Under the pieces are notes generated by a model. That model did not search any database. It saw only the letters and a list, made by a program, of their open reading frames with translations, and was not told the DNA's origin. Position numbers and translations under genes: made by a program. Shown here one piece after another: positions 55,447 through 64,000 of a stretch of DNA of 64,000 nucleotides (position 1 is its first letter; each line of letters starts with the position of its first letter). The stretch comes from Psychrobacter sp. 28M-43 (lineage in GTDB: Bacteria; Pseudomonadota; Gammaproteobacteria; Pseudomonadales; Moraxellaceae): contig NZ_CP061739.1 of the NCBI RefSeq assembly GCF_014770435.1, positions 2,232,001 to 2,296,000 of the forward strand. Reading direction: 5' to 3'.

Positions 55447-56736
55447 ATGACTCTTTATATTCTAGCCGCAATAGTCATATGTATTATTTTGGGCTATACC
55501 ACCAAGATCAATATTGGTCTATTTGCTATTGCATTTTCATACCTCATCGGCTGTTTCGGTATGGGAATGAGCGCTTATGAAATTGTTGAGCTATGGCCTC
55601 TCAAAATTTTCTTTGTTATTTTTGCCGTTACTCTCTTCTATAACTTTCCTTTAGCGAATGGCGCTTTAGAAAAACTATCGAATCATTTGATCTATAGATG
55701 CCGTCATTTTCCCGAGTTTTTACCCTTGGTTATTTTCTTTGCTGCTACGATCGTTGCTGGCTTAGGAGCTGGTTATTACACCGTCTTAGCCACGATGGCA
55801 CCTATGATTTTGTTATTGTCTAAACGTACTAATTTGAATCTTGTCATTGCTACCTTATCTGTTAACTATGGTGCATTGGCTGGTGCTAACTTTATCACCT
55901 CACAAAGCGGGGTTATCTTTCGAGAGCTGATGCGCGGGGCCGGCGTTGCAAATGATAATACCTTTACTTATGTTTTAGGTGTCTTCGCAGTTACCTTTCT
56001 CATGCCAATGATCGTCCTAGGTATTTATTGCTTTTTTAATGCCAAAAATAGCAAAATTGCGATTCAAACGATAGTACCAGAGCCTTTCGATAATAAGCAA
56101 AAACAATCTATTATGCTGATTTTTATCATGATGGCTATCGTGCTTATTGTACCCATCTTAAATCTCCTAATGCCTAACATAGAAGCAATTCAGTTTTTAA
56201 ACGCTCGGATTGACATTGGTTTTATCGCCATTATTTTTGCCTTAATCAGTTTATTATTAAAATTAGGGAACGAAAAAACAGTAATTGCTTTAATTCCTTG
56301 GAATACGCTTATTATGATTTGTGGGGTCGGCATGCTAATCGGCCTTGGCGTTGAGATCGGTGTTATTTACGAGCTAACAGAATGGCTAAGTACCAACGTT
56401 CCTATCTGGATGATACCAATTTTGGTATTTGTTATTAGCGCAATCATGTCAATCTTTGCTAGTACACTTGGCGTAGTCGCTCCTACTCTATTTCCTATGG
56501 TGCTGCCTTTAGCCGTTGCCTCTGGACTTAACCCTCTATTGTTATTTACCTGTATTGTGGTGGGAGCACAAAGCTCATCACTCTCTCCTTTCTCATCAGG
56601 AGGTAGTCTAATGTTGGGCGCTTCTCAAGTAGTTATAGAAAAAAACAAGCTATTTAATGCGCTATTATTCAAAGCGGTACCCTTAGATATTGGTATTGGT
56701 ATATTAGCTATTTTCATTATCCAGCTGCTATTTTAA
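55447..56736 (+). CDS. MatC/SLC13-like dicarboxylate permease
   Basis: 429-residue polytopic membrane protein with roughly eleven hydrophobic segments. The pattern fits the dicarboxylate carrier MatC and related ion-transporter superfamily (AGLGAGYYTVLATMAPMI, YGALAGANFITSQSGVIF, IASTLGVVAPTLFPMVLPLA-type block, VVGAQSSSLSPFSSGGSLMLG). Two-fold pseudo-symmetry with SSSLSPFSSGG near the C-terminus suggests a substrate-binding turn. Likely an organic acid importer; the specific acid is not deducible. GGGACAG precedes the ATG. Confidence 0.78.
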   Translation: MTLYILAAIVICIILGYTTKINIGLFAIAFSYLIGCFGMGMSAYEIVELWPLKIFFVIFAVTLFYNFPLANGALEKLSNHLIYRCRHFPEFLPLVIFFAATIVAGLGAGYYTVLATMAPMILLLSKRTNLNLVIATLSVNYGALAGANFITSQSGVIFRELMRGAGVANDNTFTYVLGVFAVTFLMPMIVLGIYCFFNAKNSKIAIQTIVPEPFDNKQKQSIMLIFIMMAIVLIVPILNLLMPNIEAIQFLNARIDIGFIAIIFALISLLLKLGNEKTVIALIPWNTLIMICGVGMLIGLGVEIGVIYELTEWLSTNVPIWMIPILVFVISAIMSIFASTLGVVAPTLFPMVLPLAVASGLNPLLLFTCIVVGAQSSSLSPFSSGGSLMLGASQVVIEKNKLFNALLFKAVPLDIGIGILAIFIIQLLF

Positions 56737-57314
56737 CTAGCATGTGTTCTTATGTTTAGAATGAGAACACACCCTGCTCTTAAGCAAACCCCTTCTAAAA
56801 GACAGTTTTAATGCAACTGTCTTTTGACTGACATATACAACCAAACTTCTTAAATACCTAATGAATTGTCCGTCATGGCGCTTAATCTCATCTCACTGAC
56901 TTCATCTACCGAGTTAGCTCTTCTCCTTATCCACAGCAATATATCCTAGCACGTTTTCAATGTACCTCTCATAATTACCAATATCTATAAATCATTGCAT
57001 TAATTAGTTTTTATCGACATAAACATCTTGTATTCTGAAGGTTCTGCTGTCTTATCTCTTCCTTGATATTGAGACAATAAGTAATTTTGTATCAGTCATT
57101 GCGATAGTACCTTAAAATAAAATTCATGTATACATACATATGTTTCTTGTTATTTCTATAATATTCTGTTACTTTTGCAAAACGCTAAAAACTCTACTTT
57201 TATGAAGTTTAGTAGTTATTGTCAGGATGATCTGAACTTCATCTGTCATCACTTAATTATTTTGCTCAGAACTCTATTGAGCTATTCATTAAAAATACAC
57301 ACAAGGAGTGTCGT
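56737..57314. other. 578-bp region upstream of tctC
   Basis: No gene recognised. It contains the promoter region of the tripartite transporter. AATGAGAACACACCCTGC and TTTTAATGC follow the permease stop but no clear terminator hairpin was found. AT-rich throughout. Confidence 0.4.
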
Positions 57315-58328
57315 GTGAACAAACTATCCTATTTGGCTCTTGGCCTTTCTGTACTTACCCTTACCGCATGTAATAAATCTGATACGGCAGCATCTGATGC
57401 CAGTTATGACGCCCCTTCACGTCCAGAATGTATCGCCCCAGCAAAACCAGGCGGTGGCTTTGACTTGACTTGTAAACTTGCTCAAGCTGGCTTAAGAGAT
57501 ACCGGCCTATTAGAAGATCCAATGCGAGTCACTTATATGCCAGGCGGTGTAGGTGCTGTTGCTTACAACAAAATCGTTGCCAATGATCGTGCTAATAACG
57601 ATGCAATCATTGCTTTCTCTACTGGCTCTATCCTAAATTTATCGCAAGGTAAATTTGGTAAATTCACCGAAAAAGACGTGAAATGGCTAGCAGCCGTTGG
57701 TACTGATTATGGTGCTATCGCTGTCAATGCAGACTCACCTATCAAAGATTTGGCAGGATTGGTCGCTGAGCTTAAGTCAAATCCAAAAGCAATCAGTTTC
57801 GCCGCTGGTGGTAGTGTTGGTGGTCAGGACTGGATGCAGACAGCTATTTTAGCTAAAGCGGTTGGTGTCAATCCTAGCGATATGACTTATGTTGCGATGG
57901 AAGGTGGCGGTGAGGCTATTACAGCGGTCATGGGTAACCATGTGACTGTCGTAAGTGCTGGTATCGCTGAGATCATGCCACAAGCCACTGCTGGCAAATT
58001 ACGTGTATTGGCTGTATTCGCAGATGAAAGACTGGGCGGCACTATGGCTGATATTCCTACTGCTGTAGAGCAAGGCTATGACGTTACTTGGCCTGTCATG
58101 CGTGGTTATTACATGGGTCCAGATGTCAGCCCTGCCGCTTATGATTGGTGGAAAGCAAGCTTTGATAACATGCTGGCGGATCCAAAATTCGCTGAATTAC
58201 GCGAGCAACAAGAGCTACTACCATTCTCTATGACTGGTGATGAGCTAGAAGCATATGTTTATAAACGTACAGGTGAGCTACGTGAATTGTCTGCTGAGTA
58301 CGGTCTTGTTGATGCTGCAGCTAAGTAG
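57315..58328 (+). CDS. tctC: tripartite tricarboxylate transporter substrate-binding protein (TctC/Bug type)
   Basis: Extracytoplasmic receptor of the TctCBA system, lipid-anchored through LTAC after the leader MNKLSYLALGLSVLTLTAC. Bug-type blocks include CIAPAKPGGGFDLTCKLAQAGL, YMPGGVGAVAYNKIVAN and GGQDWMQTAILAKAVGV. A GTG start is used, with AAGGAG 6 nt upstream. 337 residues is normal. Bug-type receptors bind a range of carboxylates, so citrate is not proven. Confidence 0.9.
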   Translation: MNKLSYLALGLSVLTLTACNKSDTAASDASYDAPSRPECIAPAKPGGGFDLTCKLAQAGLRDTGLLEDPMRVTYMPGGVGAVAYNKIVANDRANNDAIIAFSTGSILNLSQGKFGKFTEKDVKWLAAVGTDYGAIAVNADSPIKDLAGLVAELKSNPKAISFAAGGSVGGQDWMQTAILAKAVGVNPSDMTYVAMEGGGEAITAVMGNHVTVVSAGIAEIMPQATAGKLRVLAVFADERLGGTMADIPTAVEQGYDVTWPVMRGYYMGPDVSPAAYDWWKASFDNMLADPKFAELREQQELLPFSMTGDELEAYVYKRTGELRELSAEYGLVDAAAK

Positions 58329-58444
58329 CATTACTCAGATCATATCCCCTTAATGATTGAATACTGATTTTTATAGTATTTATCGAAGGTTGAAAGATGA
58401 GACATCTATCAACCTTCTTATTTTGGAATTTAAGGAATACTTCT

Positions 58445-58900
58445 ATGACAATGGAACGTGCGTTTTCTGGATTAATGGGGTTGTTTAGCTTATTTTTGGT
58501 CTACTTAGCTATTGGTTACGTTGCTCCTATTGCCTATGATCCTATCGGCCCTAGACCCTATCCTATTTTGATTTTCTCACTTACGGCGCTTTTGACCTTG
58601 GTTATTGCCTTTCGTCCAGCACGATTTACGAAAGTCATCGATTTGGGCTATAACAACGTCGTGCTTAGAAATCTTGTGCTGTGTGTCAGCGCATTATTGA
58701 TTTATAGCTTAATTTTTGAGCCTTTAGGTTTTGTGATTGCTACCACACTGATGTGTTTTGCGGTTGGTTTATTATTTGCCGGAAATCCTATTAAAAGCCT
58801 TATCTTTTCAGTTGTGATCAGTATCGCCCTGTATGTCTTATTTGACATGGCTTTGGATGTGATTCTGCCACTTGGAATATTATCAGGAATAATGGGATAG
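58445..58900 (+). CDS. tctB: tripartite tricarboxylate transporter small membrane subunit (TctB)
   Basis: About 150 residues with four hydrophobic segments, the size and layout of TctB (YDPIGPRPYPILIFSLTALLTLVIAF). The ATG at 58445 has AAGGA 8 nt upstream. The frame also opens at 58397, which would add 16 residues (MRHLSTFLFWNLRNTS). It lies between tctC and tctA with 5 bp before tctA. Confidence 0.85.
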   Translation: MTMERAFSGLMGLFSLFLVYLAIGYVAPIAYDPIGPRPYPILIFSLTALLTLVIAFRPARFTKVIDLGYNNVVLRNLVLCVSALLIYSLIFEPLGFVIATTLMCFAVGLLFAGNPIKSLIFSVVISIALYVLFDMALDVILPLGILSGIMG

Positions 58901-58905
58901 CTATT

Positions 58906-60411
58906 ATGGAAACTTTTGACTTTTTAATGCAAGGTTTTGGCGTAGCGATGTTGCCCAAAAACTTACTGATTGCACTCATTGGCGCTTTTATTGGTACAGT
59001 TGTAGGCATGTTGCCTGGCCTTGGCCCTATTAATGGTGTGGCAATTCTATTGCCTTTTGCCTTTGCCCTTGGTCTACCACCCGAGAGTGCACTTATCTTA
59101 CTGGCGGCTGTTTATCTTGGTTGCGAATATGGCGGTCGTATTTCTGCCATTCTACTTAACGTGCCGGGATCTGCCGCGGCGGTTATGACCTCATTGGATG
59201 GTAACCCGCTAGCGGTTCAAGGCAAGGCTGGCATCGCCTTATCCATCTCTGCGGTTGCCTCGTTTATTGGTTCTACGATTGCGACCATTGGTGTGGTCTT
59301 GTTTGCCCCTCTATTGGCCAAATGGGCAGTGTCGTTTGGACCTGCTGAATACTTCGTATTAATGGTATTCGCGATTTGCTGTTTGAGTGGTTTGGTTGGT
59401 GATCAACCTATCAAGACAGCAGTGTCAGCGTTAATCGGCTTGGGTCTGGCTACTGTTGGTGTCGATGCGGTCACAGGTATCTATCGCTATACCTTTGATT
59501 CAGTCAACTTATCTGATGGTATTCAGTTCACAACGATCGTTATTGGCTTTTTCAGTGTCAGTGAAATCTTGATTTTGCTCGAAAGAACCAGTACTGGTGG
59601 GAAAATTATCGCACAAGGTAAGCGTAGCTTATTTAACCTAAAAGAATTTCTCTTTACTATTGGCGCCATGGTACGTAGTGGCATAATGGGCTTTTTCGTT
59701 GGTATTTTGCCTGGTGCAGGTGCGACTATCGCGAGTGCGATGACCTATGCTAGTGAACGCAAAATTGCTGGAGACAATGGCAAATTTGGTGAAGGCGATC
59801 TTCGTGGTTTAGCATCTCCAGAGGCGGCTAACAACGCATCAGCATGTGGTTCATTTGTACCGATGTTGACTTTGGGTGTTCCTGGTTCTGGTACGACAGC
59901 GGTTATGATGGGTGCGTTGACTTTATATAATATTACGCCAGGTCCGCAGCTATTTACCGAACAGCCAGACATCGTTTGGGGTCTTATTGCCTCATTATTC
60001 ATCTGTAACGTTATCTTGTTAGTAATGAATATTCCTTTGGTTGGCGTATTTTCTAAGCTACTTAATGTACCAAACTATATCTTGATACCATCTATTGCTG
60101 CTATCAGTTTCGTTGGTGTTTACTCTATCAACAGCACGACCTTTGATATGGTATTCATGGTAGGACTTGGGATATTTGGTTATTTCTTACGTAAGCTACA
60201 TTTCCCTCTATCAGCCCTTATTCTAGGTTATGTACTAGGAGAGCTAATGGAGTCTAACCTCAGACGTGCCTTGTCTATTTCTCAAGGTGAGATGTCTATT
60301 CTATGGAGTAGCCCAATCACTGTGTCACTATGGGGTTTGGTAGTTGTCATGATATTCATGCCAATCATTCGTAAAATGTATCGTAAGCGTTTTAAAAAGA
60401 CTGCTGCATAA
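58906..60411 (+). CDS. tctA: tripartite tricarboxylate transporter large permease (TctA)
   Basis: 501-residue membrane protein with about twelve hydrophobic segments. The TctA signature is GTVVGMLPGLGPINGVAILLPFAFALG, repeated as GFFVGILPGAGATIASAMTY, and ILLLAAVYLGCEYGGRISAILLNVPGSAAAVMT is also typical. It ends at a terminator, so tctCBA is one transcription unit. Confidence 0.95.
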   Translation: METFDFLMQGFGVAMLPKNLLIALIGAFIGTVVGMLPGLGPINGVAILLPFAFALGLPPESALILLAAVYLGCEYGGRISAILLNVPGSAAAVMTSLDGNPLAVQGKAGIALSISAVASFIGSTIATIGVVLFAPLLAKWAVSFGPAEYFVLMVFAICCLSGLVGDQPIKTAVSALIGLGLATVGVDAVTGIYRYTFDSVNLSDGIQFTTIVIGFFSVSEILILLERTSTGGKIIAQGKRSLFNLKEFLFTIGAMVRSGIMGFFVGILPGAGATIASAMTYASERKIAGDNGKFGEGDLRGLASPEAANNASACGSFVPMLTLGVPGSGTTAVMMGALTLYNITPGPQLFTEQPDIVWGLIASLFICNVILLVMNIPLVGVFSKLLNVPNYILIPSIAAISFVGVYSINSTTFDMVFMVGLGIFGYFLRKLHFPLSALILGYVLGELMESNLRRALSISQGEMSILWSSPITVSLWGLVVVMIFMPIIRKMYRKRFKKTAA

Positions 60412-60445
60412 GTTCTTGCTAGTTCGTCTCTAAATGTCTCTCCGG

Positions 60446-60481
60446 CGGTGGTTATACTCTATGTATGGCCACCGTTTTTTT
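60446..60481 (+). terminator. intrinsic terminator of tctCBA
   Basis: CGGTGG (60446-60451) pairs with CCACCG (60469-60474), with further pairing inside the loop (TATAC/GTAT), followed by a run of seven T residues. Confidence 0.85.
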
Positions 60482-60596
60482 AGAGATCCTTTCACCCTAC
60501 TTGCAACAGTTATTTAATACTCCTAACTCTTTTGTCAGCTGTCCAAAATTAGCAAAACATCACTACTTGATGTCACTTATGAAATAGGATTTTATA

Positions 60597-61370
60597 GTGC
60601 TCTTTGTTTTAGATTTATTGCAAACCATTCCAACTTGGCATTTAGTAGGTTTGTTCATCGCTGGCATGGTCGCTTTTATTATCTCCACTATATCTGGTGG
60701 TGGCGGTGCTATGCTACTGATACCAGTTACCTCTTCGATGGTAGGGACAGCGATTGCACCACCTGTGATCAACGTGGCTACCTTTCTAAGTAATGCCTCA
60801 CGGCTCTATCTATTCTGGCATGATATTGATTGGTCATTGACCAAATATTATGTCCCAAGTGCTATCGTAGGTGCATGGCTAGCCGCATTGGTGTTTAGTC
60901 GTTTGGACGCAGGCTGGATTCAGTTATTGGTTGGTGCATTTTTAGTCTCGACTATTTTCCAATACAAGTTTGGTAAAGTAAGTAAAACATTTGATATGCC
61001 AAAAGTAGGTTTTGTACCTGTGGGCTTTGCCATTGCTTTTATGAGTACATTGGTGGGTGGCCTCGGCCCTATTCTTAACCCTTTTTATATGAATGCTGGA
61101 CTGGAAAAAGAAAGTCTTATTGCGACCAAAACAGCTAATTCTTTTTTTGTAGGTATTGTACAAATCGTCAGCTACACCTTTTTTGGGATACTCACCGTCA
61201 AGATATGGGCGTATGGTCTTGTATTAGGACTGGGCGCCGTGATTGGTAATATCATTGGCAAACGCTTTTTGGCAGGCATTAGTATTAGCCAGTTTAGAAT
61301 TATGCTGCTGATACTAATGGTCATCAGTGGCCTAATAATGATAATAAGAAATATTGATGTACTGTTCTAG
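60597..61370 (+). CDS. TauE/SafE family sulfite/organosulfonate exporter
   Basis: 257-residue membrane protein with about eight hydrophobic segments. Family blocks are AFIISTISGGGGAMLLIPV, PPVINVATFLSNASRLYLF and FVPVGFAIAFMSTLVGGLGPILNPFYMNAG. GTG start with AGGA 7 nt upstream. The family exports sulfite, sulfoacetate or other anionic compounds. It follows tctCBA behind its own space, so co-regulation is not proven. Confidence 0.88.
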   Translation: MLFVLDLLQTIPTWHLVGLFIAGMVAFIISTISGGGGAMLLIPVTSSMVGTAIAPPVINVATFLSNASRLYLFWHDIDWSLTKYYVPSAIVGAWLAALVFSRLDAGWIQLLVGAFLVSTIFQYKFGKVSKTFDMPKVGFVPVGFAIAFMSTLVGGLGPILNPFYMNAGLEKESLIATKTANSFFVGIVQIVSYTFFGILTVKIWAYGLVLGLGAVIGNIIGKRFLAGISISQFRIMLLILMVISGLIMIIRNIDVLF

Positions 61371-61778
61371 AGACTCTTCCATTCCATGCCATTACAACTT
61401 ATAGTCTATTCCTATAAGTAAGCATAATTCTTTAACTTCATATATATTTACCGATTGAATATCTATGTATAGTATCTTTGTAGGCTAACCTGAGCAATGC
61501 TATTGAAACTAATATAGAAAGCTTTAATCTAACGGACTGAATATATCAGTAAACAGAATTTTCCTTAGTGTTTTTCCGAGTTTGCTTATACTTCCCAAAT
61601 GTAGAAAGCCTCAATCTCAAGATTGGGGCTTTCTTAGTGCTTATAGTATAAAGGCTGTAGCGGAAAACCTTTAGTTTCAGAGCCTTGTAATCAAAAATGG
61701 TTATTAAGCGTCATCATGGTTCACTTAATAACCCAGTCGAAAGCAGCTACCCTTCCATATGGTTGAATGACTTGTTTC
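61371..61778. other. intergenic region with degenerate terminator/att-like repeat
   Basis: 408 bp without a gene. It contains a degenerate copy of the tRNA-Val terminator unit (61605-61632, 13-bp stem AAAGCCTCAATCT/AGATTGGGGCTTT with a wobble) followed by GGCTGTAGCGGAAAA, of which GCTGTAGCGGAAAA is also present after copy 2 (42141-42154). No tRNA part is present. The hairpin may also terminate the nitroreductase gene on the minus strand. Confidence 0.6.
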
Positions 61779-62375
61779 TTATAAAATCTGACAAGCCTCA
61801 TCAAAGTCCAATCTTGGAAGACGGCTATACAATTGATCTTCTTGGCCATAACCTATATTAATGAGTAGATTTGAATTCCATTTGCTACCCTCAAGAAAGG
61901 TTTTATCTACCAGCTCATTATTGAATCCAGACATTGGGCCCGTGTCTAAACCCAAGGCTCTACAAGCCAAAATCAGATAAGCTGCTTGCATAGAACTGTT
62001 TCTAAACGCCGTTTCTTTTATGAGTTCAGGGCTAGAGTTAAACCATGATCTGGCATCCGTATGTGGAAATAATTTGGGAAGTTGCTCATAAAATTCATTA
62101 TCATAAGCGACAATCACGGTGATAGGTGCTGTCATTGTTTTTTCGATATTACCTGATGACAATGCTGGCTCTAAGCGCGCTTTAGCGTCATCAGATTTAA
62201 GAAATACAAACCGCGCCGGTGAACAATTGGCCGAGGTAGGCGCCATTTTCACTAAGTGATAAATCTCTTCAAGTAGTGCATCTGGTACGTCTTTTTTTTG
62301 CCAAGCATTAAAGGATCTGGCCTTACCAAACAGTTGATCTAGATCTTCTGAGGTTAACGATAGGGAATCAGTCAT
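61779..62375 (-). CDS. rutE: malonic semialdehyde reductase/nitroreductase (RutE)
   Basis: 198-residue FMN-binding nitroreductase-fold enzyme. By eye it fits Rut[58 protein letters not shown]. RutE reduces toxic malonic semialdehyde to 3-hydroxypropionate in pyrimidine nitrogen use. It lies 18 bp after RutD, which supports the call over a generic nitroreductase. Confidence 0.85.
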   Translation of the reverse strand: MTDSLSLTSEDLDQLFGKARSFNAWQKKDVPDALLEEIYHLVKMAPTSANCSPARFVFLKSDDAKARLEPALSSGNIEKTMTAPITVIVAYDNEFYEQLPKLFPHTDARSWFNSSPELIKETAFRNSSMQAAYLILACRALGLDTGPMSGFNNELVDKTFLEGSKWNSNLLINIGYGQEDQLYSRLPRLDFDEACQIL

Positions 62376-62393
62376 AGTACGTCCTAATTAATA

Positions 62394-63170
62394 TTAATTT
62401 TTGGATAAGAATTGAAGGATTTTGCTATTGGTTGAGCTGGTTTCTGTGATTGTACTGGCATGGCCACCCGTCACCATTAACTCAAATTGGGCATTTTGCA
62501 TATTATTGGCCAAAGCCAGACCGCGTTGCCATGGCACCAAAACATCATCAAGATTGCTTAAAACTAGCGTTTTATTTTTGATATGCTTGGCATTTATCAG
62601 GGGCTGATAAGCCTGCAAGGCTTTTAGTCTCGTTGAGACGTTCTCGACTGGCGCAAAGTGAGCGATGGCTTTATTTTCTTTTTGCGTGAGTGCTTCTATG
62701 TTGTCTGAGATCCATATCGGCGGGTACAAAAATATCGCTTGAGCGCGTACAAAGGCTTCTACCCCTGTATCTTGCAGCAAACTGGTTCGCATACGAAAAC
62801 ATTTAATAGTGTGAGGATCGAGGCTTTCCCAACCATTTAAGATGACCAATTTATCTAACAATTCTGGCTCTTTATAAGCGACTTCCATACCGATAAATCC
62901 GCCAAGTGCGTGACCGACAAAATGACAATTAGACAGCCCTTCTTGTTTCAAAATTTCAATTAATTGTTCTGCTAAATCTTGCATAGAATAGTTATCAGGT
63001 AAGAGATCACTATCAGGCGACACGCCCTCTTGTTCATAGCAAATCACATTGTAATGCTCGGTAAAACACTCAATTTGAGGTAACCAAAAATCAGCATGCC
63101 CGCCTAAACCTGAACTAAATACGACCGTTTCTGACGTGTCGTTCTTACAAGGATATTTTTTAACTAACAT
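62394..63170 (-). CDS. rutD: aminoacrylate hydrolase-type alpha/beta hydrolase (RutD)
   Basis: 258-residue alpha/beta hydrolase-fold protein close to E. coli RutD: VVFSSGLGGHADFW, CHFVGHALGGFIGMEVA, VILNGWESLDPHTIKCFRMRTSLLQ and FLYPPIWI. The nucleophile elbow reads GHALGG, with Ala in place of the usual Ser, as in RutD. It helps the conversion of aminoacrylate-type intermediates in uracil degradation. Followed immediately by RutE. Confidence 0.88.
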   Translation of the reverse strand: MLVKKYPCKNDTSETVVFSSGLGGHADFWLPQIECFTEHYNVICYEQEGVSPDSDLLPDNYSMQDLAEQLIEILKQEGLSNCHFVGHALGGFIGMEVAYKEPELLDKLVILNGWESLDPHTIKCFRMRTSLLQDTGVEAFVRAQAIFLYPPIWISDNIEALTQKENKAIAHFAPVENVSTRLKALQAYQPLINAKHIKNKTLVLSNLDDVLVPWQRGLALANNMQNAQFELMVTGGHASTITETSSTNSKILQFLSKN

Positions 63171-63251
63171 AGGGTTTCATCCAATTTTAGTAAAATTCAA
63201 ATTGCGGTAAAAGTATCTAATAGCTTATAAAATCAAGTTAAATGAAATTTA

Positions 63252-63977
63252 CTAAATCAATTCAACGGTACGCTCATCGCTTTCATCATATTCATACGTT
63301 ACAGTTTCTTCGAAATTTTCGACTTCGCTTTCATTTTTACTTTCGATGACCTCTTGAGACTTAATATATTTAATTAACGCGTCTATAGTGCCGACCTTTA
63401 GATTATGAGTATCGGCGAATTTCATCAGATCATTTCTACGAGCCATTTCACCATCTTGGTTGATAATTTCTACAATAACCGCAGCAGGTTCTAAACCAGC
63501 CAGCTTCGTTAAATCGCAACCTGCTTCGGTATGCCCAGCCCGCTCTAAGACACCGCCTTGTTTAGCCACTAATGGAAAAATATGACCTGGGGTTATGACG
63601 TCATCAAAGGTAACGTCTTGAGACACGGCAGTTCTGATAGTCTGAGCTCTGTCTGCCGTTGATATTCCGGTACTTACGCCTTTTGCTGCATCAATGGAAA
63701 CAGTGAAATTTGTACTATAAGGTGCTTGGTTATCTTTGCACATGAGAGGTAGTTTTAATTTTTTGCAACGCTCGGAGGTCAAGGTCAAACAAACCAAACC
63801 TCTGGCATGGGTGATCATAAAATTGATATCATCAGGTTTGGCTAAAGTGGCGGCCATGATCAGGTCACCTTCATTTTCCCGATCCTCATCATCCATGATT
63901 ATGACCATCTTGCCTGCTTTAATATCTTCAATGATTTCTGGTATTGTATTGATATTCATAAAATCCACCATTTGCAT
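63252..63977 (-). CDS. ribB: 3,4-dihydroxy-2-butanone-4-phosphate synthase
   Basis: Makes the four-carbon precursor of riboflavin from ribulose 5-phosphate. Active-site blocks are IIMDDEDRENEGDLIMAA, ITHARGLVCLTLTSERC and RAGHTEAGCDLTKLAG. No GTP cyclohydrolase II domain, so monofunctional. A C-terminal acidic tail of about 30 residues (ESEVENFEETVTYEYDESDE) exceeds the usual 217-residue enzyme. The Met 18 bp into the frame (63959) is a likely alternative start. Neighbouring rutD and rutE on the same strand suggest flavin supply for a flavin-dependent pyrimidine pathway. Confidence 0.93.
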   Translation of the reverse strand: MQMVDFMNINTIPEIIEDIKAGKMVIIMDDEDRENEGDLIMAATLAKPDDINFMITHARGLVCLTLTSERCKKLKLPLMCKDNQAPYSTNFTVSIDAAKGVSTGISTADRAQTIRTAVSQDVTFDDVITPGHIFPLVAKQGGVLERAGHTEAGCDLTKLAGLEPAAVIVEIINQDGEMARRNDLMKFADTHNLKVGTIDALIKYIKSQEVIESKNESEVENFEETVTYEYDESDERTVELI

Positions 63978-64000
63978 TTATATTTGCTTTTGTATGTTGT

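Noticed and set aside
61605..61655. Full third att copy
   Set aside because: Only the hairpin and the following flank are similar; no part of the tRNA is present, so I list it as degenerate and uncertain.
63252..64000. FMN riboswitch before ribB
   Set aside because: Only 23 bp upstream of the longest ribB start are visible, so the leader cannot be judged.

Overview
The window looks like chromosome from an AT-leaning gammaproteobacterium, most likely Moraxellaceae and Psychrobacter-like. This rests on the gene repertoire, the protein style and the mixture of Mg-type HemB, ScpAB, an orphan MexAB-OprM-type pump and IS256-like debris. No database search was run. About the first 17.6 kb is core chromosome: a lipid A acyltransferase, trpS, scpA-scpB, lolA, rpmA-rplU, ispB, a three-gene RND efflux operon, hemB and a glutathionyl-hydroquinone reductase, most ending in clear terminators.

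At 17619-17695 lies an intact tRNA-Val(GAC) with its own terminator. The last 50 nt of that tRNA plus the terminator recur as an exact 89-bp direct repeat at 42037-42125. The 24.4 kb between them therefore looks like an element integrated into the tRNA 3' end, although I find no intact integrase. It holds small unknown or broken ORFs, a decayed IS256-type transposase, a Fur-box-controlled heme acquisition locus (hmuS, hmuT, hmuU, hmuV, a TonB receptor and a double-domain HmuY-like lipoprotein), an HxlR regulator with a thioesterase, a frameshifted alpha/beta hydrolase, a paired DUF606 transporter with LysR, and a tight operon of 3-hydroxyisobutyrate-dehydrogenase-like enzyme, aldehyde dehydrogenase, M20 amidohydrolase and DUF3100 permease.

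From 42.1 to about 61.6 kb follows a second accessory stretch. It starts with repeated GTGACC motifs and a decayed XRE regulator, then carries an MgtC-like protein, a Cd/Zn/Pb ATPase with a CadR-like MerR regulator, PaaX/AidB, a ParD-like/methionine aminopeptidase pair, an arginine-to-proline module (Lrp, ornithine cyclodeaminase, arginase, YjiH permease), a GntR regulator with a MatC-like carrier, a tripartite tricarboxylate transporter (TctCBA) and a TauE/SafE exporter. It ends near a degenerate third copy of the terminator and flank sequence (61605-61655).

The right edge carries the distal part of a pyrimidine-degradation (rut) type operon, rutD and rutE, behind a ribB-type 3,4-dihydroxy-2-butanone-4-phosphate synthase. 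The operon continues upstream beyond the window. The strongest leads are the tRNA-Val direct repeat and possible tandem island array, the ParD-like/MetAP pair with a three-half-site operator, the two-domain HmuY protein, the DUF3100 catabolic operon, and ribB linked to rut genes.
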